From assembly GCF_002915595.1 (NCBI RefSeq), contig NZ_PQGG01000007.1, positions 287,038 to 351,037 of the forward strand: a stretch of DNA of 64,000 bases, given 5' to 3'. This document shows, one piece after another, positions 1 through 8,922 of this stretch. The notes below the pieces were generated by a model, which was given only the letters and a program-made list of their open reading frames with translations, did not search any database and was not told where the DNA came from. The DNA is from Zhongshania marina. GTDB taxonomy: Bacteria; Pseudomonadota; Gammaproteobacteria; Pseudomonadales; Spongiibacteraceae. Positions within the stretch are counted from its first letter, which is position 1. The number at the start of each line of letters is the position of its first letter. A program made the translations under genes and the position numbers.

Positions 1-2238
1 CAGAAGCGCAGCGAAAATCTTCAGGATGTACCAGTAGCTGTGTCGGCCATCACCGCCGACCAGCTCGACGATATTGGCTTTAACGATATCGCCGATATTG
101 CCGCGCAAGTGCCGTCACTCATTGTATTAACCAATATCAGCCCGCTATCGGCGACCTTCCGTATTCGCAATATCGGCAACGCGGGCAATATTCCCACCTT
201 TGAACCCGCCACGGGCTTATTCATCGACGGCGCCTTTCGCTCACGCTCCGGCATGGGTATTGGCGATTTAGCCGATGTGCAATCGGTGGAAGTGCTCAAA
301 GGGCCCCAGAGTACACTACACGGCAAGAACGTCACCGCAGGGGTTATTAGCGTCACCACCAAAGCCCCCAGCGACACACTGGAAGGCATGGTGGAAGCCA
401 GCCTAGGCGATGACCAGCTACAGCAACTAAAAACCTCGATCAGCGGCCCACTAACAGACTGGCTAAGTGGCCGCGTGAGCTGGGTAGAGACCCACCGCGA
501 CGCATGGATAAATAATACGATAGGTGCCGACAGCGACAACCAGGACAGCCGCGCCATTCGCGGACAGCTGCAAGCCGATTTTAGCGATCAACTCAGCGCC
601 CGCCTGATTGTCGGCTACAGCGAAAAAGATCTGAATCCCATGAGCGGCGACGTGTATTTAAGTGAAGCCGCCAAAACCATTATCGCCAATGCCGGCGGCA
701 AGACCAGTATCGCCAACGATCCAAGCGATCGAAAAGTTGAATACCGAGACAACACTACCTTCGCCAGCGAAAGCAATGACGTTATTCTCAAAGTCGAATA
801 CGCTCTCGACAAGCTTAGCTTTACCTCAATCAGCAGCTATGACGACTATGAAAGCGCCAATGGTGTAAATGATGTAGAGCAGCAAAGCTTGCAAGTCGCC
901 AACTTCCTCGACGTTCAAAACGGTCACTCCTTTTCGCAAGAGCTACGCTTTGCCTCCAATGACAATGCCCGCCTAAATTGGCTAGCTGGTCTGTTCTACT
1001 ATGAAAACACCTTTATTCGCGGCGACCGCGATCGCCCCGAATTTATTGCCCAGCAGGATATCGCCGCCTATGGCGATGCAGTCGCTGACTACCAAATTTC
1101 TTTAGGAATTCTTCCCATTAATTTACTGCCGCTAACTATTCCGGCCCTGGGCGTTGCTGGGGATCGCGGCGACTACTACGTTAAACAACAAACTGAAAGC
1201 TTTGGCATTTTCAATAAATACGATCTATCCCTTTCAGAGCAATGGCAGATGTCGCTGGGGCTTCGCTACTCTTACGAGAAAAAGCACGGCAGCATAGAAC
1301 AGTCCAATCAACTGTCCGTACTCGGCTGCGTGCCACCACTTAATACCAATTTACTTTGCAGCGTCACCCCCGACGGCAGCAACTACGACGGCACCCTAGA
1401 TTTCGAGGCCATTACCGGCGCCTTCTCGAGCAGTTACTTTTTAACTGCCGACAGTATGATTTACGGTTCGCTTTCCACCGGCTTCAAAGCGGGCGGCTTC
1501 AGTCTGCAAAATGGCACAGCCACTAATGAGTCCCGCCCCTATGGCGAAGAAAACGTCACCAACTACGAGATCGGCCTGAAAAGTGAATTTCTCGACAAGC
1601 GGGCACGAATAAATGCCGCCGCGTTTTATACTGAGTATGAAGACTTTCAAAACGCCAGCTACGCGGGACTGATTTTTGTGGTGAACAACGCCGAGTTAGT
1701 CACCGTTAGCGGGGTAGAAATCGACTCTACCTTCATCCTAACCCCATCACTTATTGCCAACATCAATGTTGCTTATATCGATACCATTTATGACAAATAC
1801 ACCGGCGGACAATGCTACTACGGCAGAACCCCAGACAACGATCTTGGCCAATGTGATCTCAGCGGCGAAAACCTGCCTTCGGCCACCCGCATTAAGGGAA
1901 ACATCGCGCTAAATTATTATCGCACTATGCTTTCCGGTGAGTTTTATACGCGGTTGGACTATCTTTACAACGGTGACGCCAACAATAGCGCCTCGCTGGA
2001 CCCCCGCGCAGAAACCAGTTCCTACGGCATCACCAATCTGCGACTGGGATGGCAAAATAGCCAATGGGACTTGGCCCTGTGGGGTAAAAATCTAAGCACT
2101 AAAAATGCGGTTGCGCAGACCGCGCCGGCCAATATTCACACCCAAGTAGATCGCAATGTGGGTGCTGCGGAAGGCTCCTATCAAGCCTTTACTATACCGC
2201 CGCGCAGCATCGGCCTGACCGCTCGCCGTTATTTCTAA
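1..2238 (+). CDS. TonB-dependent outer membrane receptor (5' end outside window)
   Basis: The reading frame is open from base 1, so the true start lies to the left; the GTG at 40 sits inside the plug domain and is not a start. Visible residues 5-20 (VPVAVSAITADQL) and about 96-110 (VEVLKGPQSTLHGKN) are classic plug-domain motifs. The remaining ~600 residues alternate aromatic and polar residues as in a 22-strand beta-barrel, and the protein ends in Phe as outer-membrane barrels do. Such receptors import siderophores, cobalamin or bulky organic nutrients using TonB energy; a TonB system lies at 19.6-24.8 kb. The substrate cannot be read from the sequence. The downstream SDR gene is 34 bp away on the same strand and may be cotranscribed, which hints at uptake of an organic compound rather than iron, but that is inference. 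Confidence 0.93.
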   Translation, partial: QKRSENLQDVPVAVSAITADQLDDIGFNDIADIAAQVPSLIVLTNISPLSATFRIRNIGNAGNIPTFEPATGLFIDGAFRSRSGMGIGDLADVQSVEVLKGPQSTLHGKNVTAGVISVTTKAPSDTLEGMVEASLGDDQLQQLKTSISGPLTDWLSGRVSWVETHRDAWINNTIGADSDNQDSRAIRGQLQADFSDQLSARLIVGYSEKDLNPMSGDVYLSEAAKTIIANAGGKTSIANDPSDRKVEYRDNTTFASESNDVILKVEYALDKLSFTSISSYDDYESANGVNDVEQQSLQVANFLDVQNGHSFSQELRFASNDNARLNWLAGLFYYENTFIRGDRDRPEFIAQQDIAAYGDAVADYQISLGILPINLLPLTIPALGVAGDRGDYYVKQQTESFGIFNKYDLSLSEQWQMSLGLRYSYEKKHGSIEQSNQLSVLGCVPPLNTNLLCSVTPDGSNYDGTLDFEAITGAFSSSYFLTADSMIYGSLSTGFKAGGFSLQNGTATNESRPYGEENVTNYEIGLKSEFLDKRARINAAAFYTEYEDFQNASYAGLIFVVNNAELVTVSGVEIDSTFILTPSLIANINVAYIDTIYDKYTGGQCYYGRTPDNDLGQCDLSGENLPSATRIKGNIALNYYRTMLSGEFYTRLDYLYNGDANNSASLDPRAETSSYGITNLRLGWQNSQWDLALWGKNLSTKNAVAQTAPANIHTQVDRNVGAAEGSYQAFTIPPRSIGLTARRYF

Positions 2239-2272
2239 GGCGTCGTCGACATTTAAAAACAGGAGACAAGCA

Positions 2273-3013
2273 GTGCCAAACACACTCATCATTACCGGCG
2301 CCAGCGCGGGGATCGGCAAAGCCCTAGCGTGGGAGTTTGCGCGCCGTAATTGTCGACTGGGCTTAACCGGCCGACGCCTAGACGTGCTCGAGCAATTACA
2401 AAGTGAACTGCAAGCGCAGACCGGCGTCGAGGTCCACATTGCCCGTGTAGATGTAGATGAGACCGACAGCGTTGAGCAAAACCTGCTGGACTTGTGCACA
2501 AAACTGGGAGACGTAGATAGCATTGTGATTAACGCGGGCATTAATAATTTTACCCGCGTTGGAAACGGTCAGCTCGCAGACGAAACTGCAATTATCCGTA
2601 CCAATCTCATTGGCGCAATGGCCACCGCCAATGCGGCCGTGAGCTATTTTTTAGAAAGAGGGCGCGGCCAAATTGTCGGCATTTCTTCTCTGGCATCATT
2701 ACAGCCTATTCCTAGCCAAGCGGCCTATTGCGCCTCCAAGGCGGGAATATCTATGTATTTAGACGCACTGCGTATAGAGCATAAAGATAACAATATTGAC
2801 GTTACCCAAATACGCCCCGGTTTTATCAAAACCGAGATCATGGAAAATATCGATCGCTATCCCTTTGCTATTTCTGTAGAACAGGCAGCAAAAGAAATGG
2901 CCAAAGCCATACTCGCCCGCCGCAAAGATGTATTTGTGCCGCGCCTACCTTGGAGCCTATTTCGTCCGGCCCTAGGTCACTTACCCGATAAAATCTGGAA
3001 ACGCTTCAAATAA
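2273..3013 (+). CDS. Short-chain dehydrogenase/reductase (SDR)
   Basis: A 246-residue classical SDR with a GTG start preceded by AGGAGA at 2261-2266. The Rossmann motif TGASAGIG is at residues 8-15, NAG at 87-89, the structural Asn at 111, the catalytic Ser near 138-139, and YCASK (Tyr152, Lys156) completes the active site. The family performs NAD(P)-dependent oxidation or reduction of alcohols and ketones in the cytoplasm. The C-terminal tail is basic (KIWKRFK), seen in some membrane-associated SDRs. It follows the TonB-dependent receptor closely and precedes a terminator-like hairpin, so it may share that transcript. The substrate is unknown. Confidence 0.9.
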   Translation: MPNTLIITGASAGIGKALAWEFARRNCRLGLTGRRLDVLEQLQSELQAQTGVEVHIARVDVDETDSVEQNLLDLCTKLGDVDSIVINAGINNFTRVGNGQLADETAIIRTNLIGAMATANAAVSYFLERGRGQIVGISSLASLQPIPSQAAYCASKAGISMYLDALRIEHKDNNIDVTQIRPGFIKTEIMENIDRYPFAISVEQAAKEMAKAILARRKDVFVPRLPWSLFRPALGHLPDKIWKRFK

Positions 3014-3035
3014 AGACAGCGCACAGAGCGCCTAA

Positions 3036-3064
3036 AAACCATACTCAAAAAAACAGTATGGTTT
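3036..3064. terminator. Bidirectional terminator between SDR and OYE genes
   Basis: A 10-bp perfect stem (AAACCATACT at 3036-3045 and AGTATGGTTT at 3055-3064) with an A-rich loop lies between the convergent ends of the SDR and Old Yellow Enzyme genes. The arms begin and end in A/T runs, so it could work for both strands. Confidence 0.7.
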
Positions 3065-3077
3065 CTATTTCTCATCA

Positions 3078-4157
3078 TCAAGACCCAATAAAATCAGGCC
3101 ATTGGCCACCGACGTAATCGATAAATCTCTCGCTCAAACCTTCGGCCAAAAGGTATTCACGACTCACGGGAATACGGTTTGGGACAAAGCCGTTATCTGA
3201 TTTCAATAACGCCGGGTAGTTGTGATGCAGCATCGCTGCCCGTCCCATTAGCACAAAATCTAAACCTGCATCTAAGCAGTAGTTTATATCTTCTGGCGTA
3301 TACACTTTTCCCGCCGCGGCCAAACATATCGCACCGCGATCAAGCTCGGTAAAGTAAGAAAGTAAACGGCGCCCCTGCAGAGCTTCATCAACGGGCTCTT
3401 TGTAAACATTCCATGCAGAAATATCGAGAAAATCAATTTCCTTCTTCTCAAATAATACTTTAGCGGTTGCAATCGCTTCTTCTAATTCAATTCCGTGACG
3501 CTCTGGCGTAAGCCGAACGCCTAGCAAAAATTCTTTGCCGCAGCGCTCTCGAATACCGGTGATAATATCAAACAGAACCCGCGATCTATTTTGCAATGAA
3601 CCACCGTATTCGTCAGTGCGCTGATTAAATTCAGAACTTAAAAACTGACAAATAATGTAATTGTGCGCCGCGTGCAATTCCACGCCATCGAACCCCGCCG
3701 CCTTGGCACGCTCTGCGCCTGTTATAAAATCTTCAATCAAACTTTTCACCTCACCATGACTTAGACCGCGAGCTGAAAATTTTTCTGATGGCGAGGGGGC
3801 CACCGGCATTTCACCAATTAATTCCCGTGGCGAACGTAGTCCAGCATGATGAAGCTGCACAACCGCAAGACTGCCCTGCGCCTTAATTATTTTCGCTAGT
3901 TTTTTCAAGCCCGCAAGATGCTCGTCATTGAAAACTCCAAGCTGACCAGGGAAACCCTGACCCGCGCTATTAACATGGGCAGCGGCGGTCATGGTGATGC
4001 CAAAGCCGCCCTCAGCGCGCATTGCCAACCACTTAATTTCTTCGTCAGATAACGAGCCGTCAGCGTTGCTTTGGGTATTCGTTAACGGCGCCAACGCCAA
4101 TCTATTTGGCATGATTTTACCGCAGGGAAATTTTAATTCTTCAAATACATTTTCCAT
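3078..4157 (-). CDS. Old Yellow Enzyme family NADH:flavin oxidoreductase
   Basis: 359 residues spanning the whole FMN-binding TIM barrel of the OYE family. Recognisable blocks are NRLALAPLTN near the N-terminus, QLHHAG, the active-site segment ELHAAHNY, RTDEYGGS and MGRAAMLH near the end. The HxxH pair in HAAHNY matches the xenobiotic-reductase (XenA/YqjM-like) type rather than the HxxN of yeast OYE. Such enzymes reduce activated C=C bonds or nitro groups using NAD(P)H. The LysR gene lies 48 bp upstream on the same strand, and an operator-like palindrome sits 14 bases before the start codon, so LysR control is likely. Native substrate unknown. Confidence 0.92.
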   Translation of the reverse strand: MENVFEELKFPCGKIMPNRLALAPLTNTQSNADGSLSDEEIKWLAMRAEGGFGITMTAAAHVNSAGQGFPGQLGVFNDEHLAGLKKLAKIIKAQGSLAVVQLHHAGLRSPRELIGEMPVAPSPSEKFSARGLSHGEVKSLIEDFITGAERAKAAGFDGVELHAAHNYIICQFLSSEFNQRTDEYGGSLQNRSRVLFDIITGIRERCGKEFLLGVRLTPERHGIELEEAIATAKVLFEKKEIDFLDISAWNVYKEPVDEALQGRRLLSYFTELDRGAICLAAAGKVYTPEDINYCLDAGLDFVLMGRAAMLHHNYPALLKSDNGFVPNRIPVSREYLLAEGLSERFIDYVGGQWPDFIGS

Positions 4158-4170
4158 TCAATTTCTCTCT

Positions 4171-4185
4171 ATTCGTATAGCGAAT
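4171..4185. promoter_or_regulatory. Candidate LysR operator before the OYE gene
   Basis: ATTCGTATAGCGAAT is a 5-5-5 inverted repeat with the T-N11-A form of LysR boxes, 14 bases upstream of the OYE start. Its reverse complement matches the site at 5126-5140 at 13 of 15 positions. Confidence 0.5.
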
Positions 4186-4205
4186 TAATAATGTTTTCTT
4201 GAAAA

Positions 4206-5051
4206 CTAAACCTGCCACTCTGAATGATCCCTCACGATATTACGCAAACCCTCAAGTGCAATTGGCAGTTCTGATCGCGCATTCGAGGTGCGATATACCA
4301 AATACACTGGGTGCGTAAACTCTGGCGAATCCGCTACTCGCTCCAACTCGCCGCTGCGCAAATAGGGCTCAACAACACGGGTTCTAAAATAGCCATTGCC
4401 GCCGCCGCTCAACATAACCCGCAGGGCCAGCGGCCCCAAATTGAATGTAAAAGCCGCCTGTCGTGGCTGGGGTAAAGCAGCGTCGTACTGCGCTCGAAAC
4501 TCCGCCCCCCAGTCAACAAATAAATTTGGCTTGGCATTATTCGGCACTTGCACATGAACCAGCTTCTCTTCTAACAACTGCTCAATCATCACCCCAGACA
4601 AATAATTGGGGCGGTGTACAATTACCGCGTCAAGAAAACCTTTTTCAAGTTTCGCGAGCAAACTAGCTGCGTCGGCAACATCGGTGTGGACCGCTACACT
4701 GGGGGAGTTAGTTTGCAACCAATTCACCCAGTTTGTTAACACGGGATTCCACAGACTGGTTTCAGCGCCTATACGCAAACGGGACTCACGCCCCCTTGGC
4801 AGTTTCATTTCTGCTTTCGCGCATTCCCAGCTCTGCACAAGATTTCTGGCATAGGCGACAAAGCGCTCACCCTCTACGGTTAAGCGCGCGCCACTGCGAT
4901 TGCGAATGAATAGCTGACAATCAACCGTTTCTTCCAACGACTGCACCCGCGCCGTCACGGTTGTCTGGCTAATATGCAAGCGCTCAGCCGCGCCGCAAAA
5001 ACTTCCCGCACTCATTACCTCCAGAAAGGTACGAGCTAACTCAATATCCAT
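4206..5051 (-). CDS. LysR-family transcriptional regulator
   Basis: 281 residues. The winged helix-turn-helix occupies residues 1-60 (SFCGAAERLHISQTTVTARV is the recognition region), followed by a type-2 periplasmic-binding-like effector domain. The effector pocket usually senses a small metabolite of the controlled pathway. It is followed on the same strand by the OYE gene (48 bp) and is divergent from the HPP gene. Matching palindromes before OYE (4171-4185) and before lysR itself (5126-5140) suggest it controls OYE, itself and perhaps the HPP gene. The HTH lacks the usual RAA-xxL spacing of well-studied members, but the fold is clear. Confidence 0.93.
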   Translation of the reverse strand: MDIELARTFLEVMSAGSFCGAAERLHISQTTVTARVQSLEETVDCQLFIRNRSGARLTVEGERFVAYARNLVQSWECAKAEMKLPRGRESRLRIGAETSLWNPVLTNWVNWLQTNSPSVAVHTDVADAASLLAKLEKGFLDAVIVHRPNYLSGVMIEQLLEEKLVHVQVPNNAKPNLFVDWGAEFRAQYDAALPQPRQAAFTFNLGPLALRVMLSGGGNGYFRTRVVEPYLRSGELERVADSPEFTHPVYLVYRTSNARSELPIALEGLRNIVRDHSEWQV

Positions 5052-5125
5052 TTAGGGCTCCATCACTCGGCGCGCAATCGATACACACCTTTAATTCCGT
5101 TTTTTTGAACTTAACCATCATATAT

Positions 5126-5140
5126 ATTCATTATACGAAT
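5126..5140. promoter_or_regulatory. Candidate LysR operator/promoter, lysR-HPP intergenic
   Basis: ATTCATTATACGAAT, an imperfect inverted repeat of T-N11-A form, 75 bp before lysR and 88 bp before the divergent HPP gene. On the minus strand it contains a perfect -10 hexamer TATAAT (5130-5135), so binding here would block or modulate lysR transcription (autoregulation). Confidence 0.5.
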
Positions 5141-5228
5141 TTAAAGCAAGCATTTACCATTCATGCCCCAATATGTGGCCATGCACAGTGCGTGCGCACC
5201 AAAATCACTCATAAATCTGAAAAGCTAA

Positions 5229-6191
5229 ATGCGTAACTTTATAAAGGAAGTCGGCCTCGTCATCGGCATTGAACAAAATACCACCAGCCAACTTGAAAAA
5301 CTTCTGTCTGGCTTAGGTGGCTTTTTCGGGATTAGCCTGTGCTACTTAATATCGAACATCTATGTTTCTGGCCCAGCAAGCTTGCTCATTGTGGCCTCCG
5401 CCGGCGCTTCAGCTGTGCTTGTCTTTGCCGTACCCCACGGCGCGTTGTCACAACCGTGGCCGGTTATCGGCGGCCACCTTGTATCTGCCTGCATTGGCGT
5501 GTACTGTCAACAGCATATCGCTGACATCCAAATTGCCGCCGCCGTCGCTGTCGGCCTCGCCATATTTGCGATGTATCATATGCGCTGCCTACACCCTCCT
5601 GGCGGCGCCACCGCGCTTTTTGCGGTAGCCGGCGGCGACAGCATATATTCCCTTGGCTATGCCTACGTCGTTTTTCCCGTACTCTTAAATACACTTGCCC
5701 TCGTTGGCTGCGGCGTACTTTTTAACGCCCTATTTAAATGGCGCCGCTATCCCGGCCACTGGTTTCGCCGTGAGTACGCGGGATCAACTTCCATCGCCAA
5801 ACGTGGATTCCGCCATATCAGCCCCGACATCGCCCAAGAGGATTTTGCCGCCGCACTGCACCAAATGAACTCATTCATTGATGTTACACCCGATGATTTA
5901 AGTGAATTATTTGAATTAGCATCGCGCAGCGCCCGGCGTAGAACACGAAAGCCGTTAAAAATTCAAACCGGCCTGTGTTACAGCAATGCGGCACGGGGTG
6001 AGCAATGGGCGGTAAGGGAGGTGTTAGCCATAGAGGGAAAGCGCATCACCTTTCGCACCGCAGCGGGTAAAAGTGACGATGTTATCGGCATAGATCAATC
6101 ATGTTCACTCCGCAGCTTTAAACAGTGGGCGCGCTGCAAAGTTATTATGTCGAGTGGTTTATGGGTTCCCTGCGAACTATCTAACGATTAG
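5229..6191 (+). CDS. HPP-family integral membrane protein with C-terminal extension
   Basis: 320 residues. The first ~170 hold several hydrophobic helices and the family-defining CLHPPGGATAL motif (residues ~119-129), plus QPWPVIGGHLVSA before it. HPP proteins are inner-membrane proteins, some implicated in nitrite transport in plastids and cyanobacteria. Here the membrane domain is followed by ~145 mostly polar residues that are not a CBS pair as found in some relatives; I do not recognise this tail. No strong ribosome site precedes the ATG. The 3' end overlaps the convergent small membrane gene by 4 bp. Function unassigned. Confidence 0.85.
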   Translation: MRNFIKEVGLVIGIEQNTTSQLEKLLSGLGGFFGISLCYLISNIYVSGPASLLIVASAGASAVLVFAVPHGALSQPWPVIGGHLVSACIGVYCQQHIADIQIAAAVAVGLAIFAMYHMRCLHPPGGATALFAVAGGDSIYSLGYAYVVFPVLLNTLALVGCGVLFNALFKWRRYPGHWFRREYAGSTSIAKRGFRHISPDIAQEDFAAALHQMNSFIDVTPDDLSELFELASRSARRRTRKPLKIQTGLCYSNAARGEQWAVREVLAIEGKRITFRTAAGKSDDVIGIDQSCSLRSFKQWARCKVIMSSGLWVPCELSND

Positions 6192-6559
6192 TCCTTGGCG
6201 AAAAAATGGAGCCACACATCACGCACATCAAACACCAAGGACAGGCCGTTGCAGGCCGCGAGCACTAGCAGATATATTTTATAATTACCCTCTGCCAATG
6301 GAATTTCACGCAGCACAAAATACAGCAGGGGTACCCACAATATATGCGCCAAACCGAGCACCCGTTGATAGCCAACCATACTAAACATCAGCAACATTGC
6401 GCTTGCCGAGATTAAAAAGGTGGCAAAGATCACTTTCGCCAGCCACTCATCCCAAAACAATAGGCTTGTTAAATTAGCCGCCATAAGTATCGCAACCCAA
6501 ATGACAATCCACATGGGTTGGCGCAGTAATTCACTAAAAAATAAAAACGGGTTCGTCAT
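6188..6559 (-). CDS. Small multi-pass membrane protein, unknown function
   Basis: 123 residues from the ATG at 6559 (MTNPFLFFSELL), which has AGG a few bases upstream. A longer frame continues upstream to 6712, but its extra 51 residues look non-coding (many basic and aromatic residues, no membrane pattern). Four hydrophobic helices are visible (around residues 12-32, 38-58, 65-85, 93-110). It resembles small conserved membrane proteins of marine gammaproteobacteria, but I cannot name a family. It overlaps the HPP gene tail-to-tail by 4 bp. Confidence 0.7.
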   Translation of the reverse strand: MTNPFLFFSELLRQPMWIVIWVAILMAANLTSLLFWDEWLAKVIFATFLISASAMLLMFSMVGYQRVLGLAHILWVPLLYFVLREIPLAEGNYKIYLLVLAACNGLSLVFDVRDVWLHFFAKD

Positions 6560-6724
6560 AAGCCTGTACTCTTTGATTATTATTTTAGCCAACGAATAAA
6601 ACCGCATATTGGCTAGGAAGTAATACAGAGACTCGCCCGCATTAGGTTTGTTACACCGGGTATGGGCTTTCAAAATCAAGTGCCATCTTGCGCCTACATA
6701 ATGAAGACGCAATCAGAGCTCGCA

Positions 6725-7420
6725 CTAACTCACTTTAGTAAACAGCAAATCCCACACGCCGTGCCCCAGGCGCTCGCCACGTTTTTCAAACTTCGTAATG
6801 GGACGATAGTCTGGACGTGGCGAATACGCTCTGTCACCGGCCATATTGCTATAGCCTTCGGCCTCGCTCATTACGTCCATCATGTGTTCGGCGTAATTTT
6901 CCCAGTCGGTCGCCAAGTGCAGTACACCGCCTACGTTTAATTTGCTGCGTAGCGCCTGCACAAATTGCGGCTGGATAAGGCGGCGCTTGTGGTGACGGGC
7001 TTTATGCCAGGGGTCGGGAAAATAGACCTGGACGCGACTTAAACTATTATCAGGTATGCACTGTGCCAACACCTCTACCGCGTCGTCTTCATAGGTGCGG
7101 ACATTTTTCAAACCGGCGTCCTGCACCAAGTACATAAGACGACCAACGCCGGGGGTGTGAACCTCTACGCCGATAAAATCATTTTCTGGGGCATTGGCGG
7201 CCATTTCAGCGAGGGAATCACCCATACCGAAACCAATTTCAAGCACCACCGGCGCCACACGCCCAAAGGTATTTTCAAAGTTTTGCATGCCGTCGCTGCG
7301 CTGCAAGCCCAGCTCAGCGAGGTTAATCTCATAGGCCCGACGCTGACCGTCGGTCATTCTTCCGGTGCGAAGAACAAAGCTTTTAATCCGGCGCCGGATA
7401 GGTGCGGCATTCTCAGTCAT
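6725..7420 (-). CDS. trmB: tRNA (guanine-N7-)-methyltransferase
   Basis: Makes m7G46 in tRNA from S-adenosylmethionine. 231 residues from the ATG at 7420 (MTENAAP), close to the 239 of E. coli TrmB. The SAM-binding block [12 protein letters not shown] and the family hallmark [17 protein letters not shown] are both present. The start at 7420 overlaps the stop of the DUF423 gene (TAATG) and has GGAAAG 8 bases upstream; a longer frame reaches 7507 but would run inside the DUF423 gene. The two genes are translationally coupled. Confidence 0.95.
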   Translation of the reverse strand: MTENAAPIRRRIKSFVLRTGRMTDGQRRAYEINLAELGLQRSDGMQNFENTFGRVAPVVLEIGFGMGDSLAEMAANAPENDFIGVEVHTPGVGRLMYLVQDAGLKNVRTYEDDAVEVLAQCIPDNSLSRVQVYFPDPWHKARHHKRRLIQPQFVQALRSKLNVGGVLHLATDWENYAEHMMDVMSEAEGYSNMAGDRAYSPRPDYRPITKFEKRGERLGHGVWDLLFTKVS

Positions 7421-7794
7421 TACATCGCTTTCCATGCAGAGTAGGCCAAACACGCCCAAGCCACTAAAAACATTAAACCACCAATCGGAGTGATCGCGCC
7501 CAGCCACCGTGTTCCGGTTAATGCCAAGGCGTACAAGCTGCCGCTGAAGACGAGCGTCCCAGCAAAAAACAAAACAGCAGATATTCGCAATGATAGATGC
7601 TGAACACCGCTATGCATAAGCACGCCAACGATGAGCAACGCGAAACAATGATAAAAATGGTACTGAACAGCGATTTGATACACCGCCATCATGTCGGCAG
7701 GCAAGCTCGCCTTTAAGCCGTGCGCGCCAAATGCGCCCAAGCCAACCGCCAAAAATCCTAAAACCGCCGCTACAAAAAGCGTTAGGGAAGCCAT
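7420..7794 (-). CDS. DUF423 (YgdD-like) membrane protein
   Basis: 124 residues, four hydrophobic helices, with the family start [15 protein letters not shown] and the conserved [16 protein letters not shown] block. DUF423 proteins are small inner-membrane proteins of unknown function, widespread in proteobacteria. Its stop codon TAA overlaps the trmB ATG by one base, so the pair forms an operon. Confidence 0.9.
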   Translation of the reverse strand: MASLTLFVAAVLGFLAVGLGAFGAHGLKASLPADMMAVYQIAVQYHFYHCFALLIVGVLMHSGVQHLSLRISAVLFFAGTLVFSGSLYALALTGTRWLGAITPIGGLMFLVAWACLAYSAWKAM

Positions 7795-7905
7795 GTGTAT
7801 ACCCAGATAGTAATTGATGGCGCTATTGTACGGATCTAGACGGGCTTAAAAAAGCCAAGTGCCGCAACAACTCGTAAATGACGCGCTTTCTGCTAGGCAA
7901 AAATG

Positions 7906-7932
7906 AAAAAGCCCCGCGTTGCGAGGCTTTTT
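7906..7932 (-). terminator. Rho-independent terminator of rpoH
   Basis: Stem AAAAAGCC-c-CGC / GCG-a-GGCTTTTT around a GTT loop, 20 bases after the rpoH stop. On the minus strand it ends in a run of five U; A/T symmetry suggests it may also work on the other strand. Confidence 0.85.
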
Positions 7933-7951
7933 AAAACACTAAAACTAAAAG

Positions 7952-8800
7952 CTAGGCTTCCATTGCCGCCCGCAGTTTTTTCATTGCGGCTTGTTCTAGC
8001 TGGCGAATACGCTCAGCTGAAACGCCGTAACGGTCTGCCAAATCATGCAAGGTCGCCTTGCTATCACCCAGCCAGCGGCTTTGCAGAATGTCGCGACTGC
8101 GCTCATCAAGCTCAGACAAAGCCAGTGACAGATTCTGGTGATTACTCTCTTCCAGATCATCGGACTCTAGCAATAAAGCAGGGTCAGCACTGTGATCTTC
8201 AAGGTAGTGAACCGGTGCGACGGGGCCGCGCTCGTCGTCGGTGTCGGCATCAAAACCCACATCTACCGAACTCAGACGACCTTCCATTCTGCGCACTTCG
8301 GCAACGTCTACACCCAAATCAGCGGCAACAGCGTGCACCTCATCATTGCTCAACCAAGACAGCTGCTTTTTCGCGCTGCGAAGATTAAAGAACAATTTAC
8401 GCTGTGCCTTGGTCGTCGCAATTTTAACAATGCGCCAGTTGCGCAAAACGTACTCGTGAATCTCAGCCTTAATCCAATGAACAGCAAATGACACCAAGCG
8501 CACGCCTTTTTCAGGGTCGAAACGCTTAACAGCCTTCATTAGACCTACATTACCTTCTTGGATCAGATCAGCCTGGGCCAGGCCATAGCCTTTGTAACTT
8601 TTAGCAATATGCACAACAAAGCGCAGATGCGACATAACTAATTGACGTGCCGCCTCGACGTTGCCGTGATAAAACAGATCCTCAGCCAGCTCACGCTCAC
8701 GCTCTGCGCTAAGCACAGGGATGCTGCCGACCGACTGAATATATGCAGAGAGATCACCACCCGGTACAAGCTGCTGTATCGGCTGTAGATGAGTACTCAT
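7952..8800 (-). CDS. rpoH: RNA polymerase heat-shock sigma factor RpoH (sigma-32)
   Basis: 282 residues, near the 284 of E. coli RpoH. Region 2 holds [19 protein letters not shown] and [10 protein letters not shown]; the RpoH box QRKLFFNLR (residues ~132-140), which separates RpoH from RpoD and RpoS, is intact; region 4 ends with [13 protein letters not shown] perfect AGGAGG precedes the ATG. It directs transcription of chaperone and protease genes after heat or misfolding stress. It lies downstream of ftsX, as in Pseudomonas and E. coli, but is separated from it by 120 bp that contain its own candidate sigma-70 promoter (8852-8880). Confidence 0.97.
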   Translation of the reverse strand: MSTHLQPIQQLVPGGDLSAYIQSVGSIPVLSAERERELAEDLFYHGNVEAARQLVMSHLRFVVHIAKSYKGYGLAQADLIQEGNVGLMKAVKRFDPEKGVRLVSFAVHWIKAEIHEYVLRNWRIVKIATTKAQRKLFFNLRSAKKQLSWLSNDEVHAVAADLGVDVAEVRRMEGRLSSVDVGFDADTDDERGPVAPVHYLEDHSADPALLLESDDLEESNHQNLSLALSELDERSRDILQSRWLGDSKATLHDLADRYGVSAERIRQLEQAAMKKLRAAMEA

Positions 8801-8851
8801 TGCACATCCTCCTAAAATTCGTTGATGAAACTACGTTTTACACCGCTGCTT

Positions 8852-8880
8852 ATTAGAGTACCAAACGCACCAAAGTTCAA
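8852..8880 (-). promoter_or_regulatory. Candidate sigma-70 promoter of rpoH
   Basis: On the minus strand TTGAAC (8875-8880) is followed after exactly 17 bases by TCTAAT (8852-8857), about 50 bases before the rpoH ATG. Pattern match only. Confidence 0.45.
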
Positions 8881-8922
8881 GTACCAAGCAGAAAACCCAC
8901 TCAACACGGGGAATTCAGCGAA

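Noticed and set aside
2092..2541. Minus-strand ORF of 149 residues across the receptor/SDR junction
   Set aside because: It is antisense to two well-supported genes and has a biased Ser/Arg composition typical of shadow frames.
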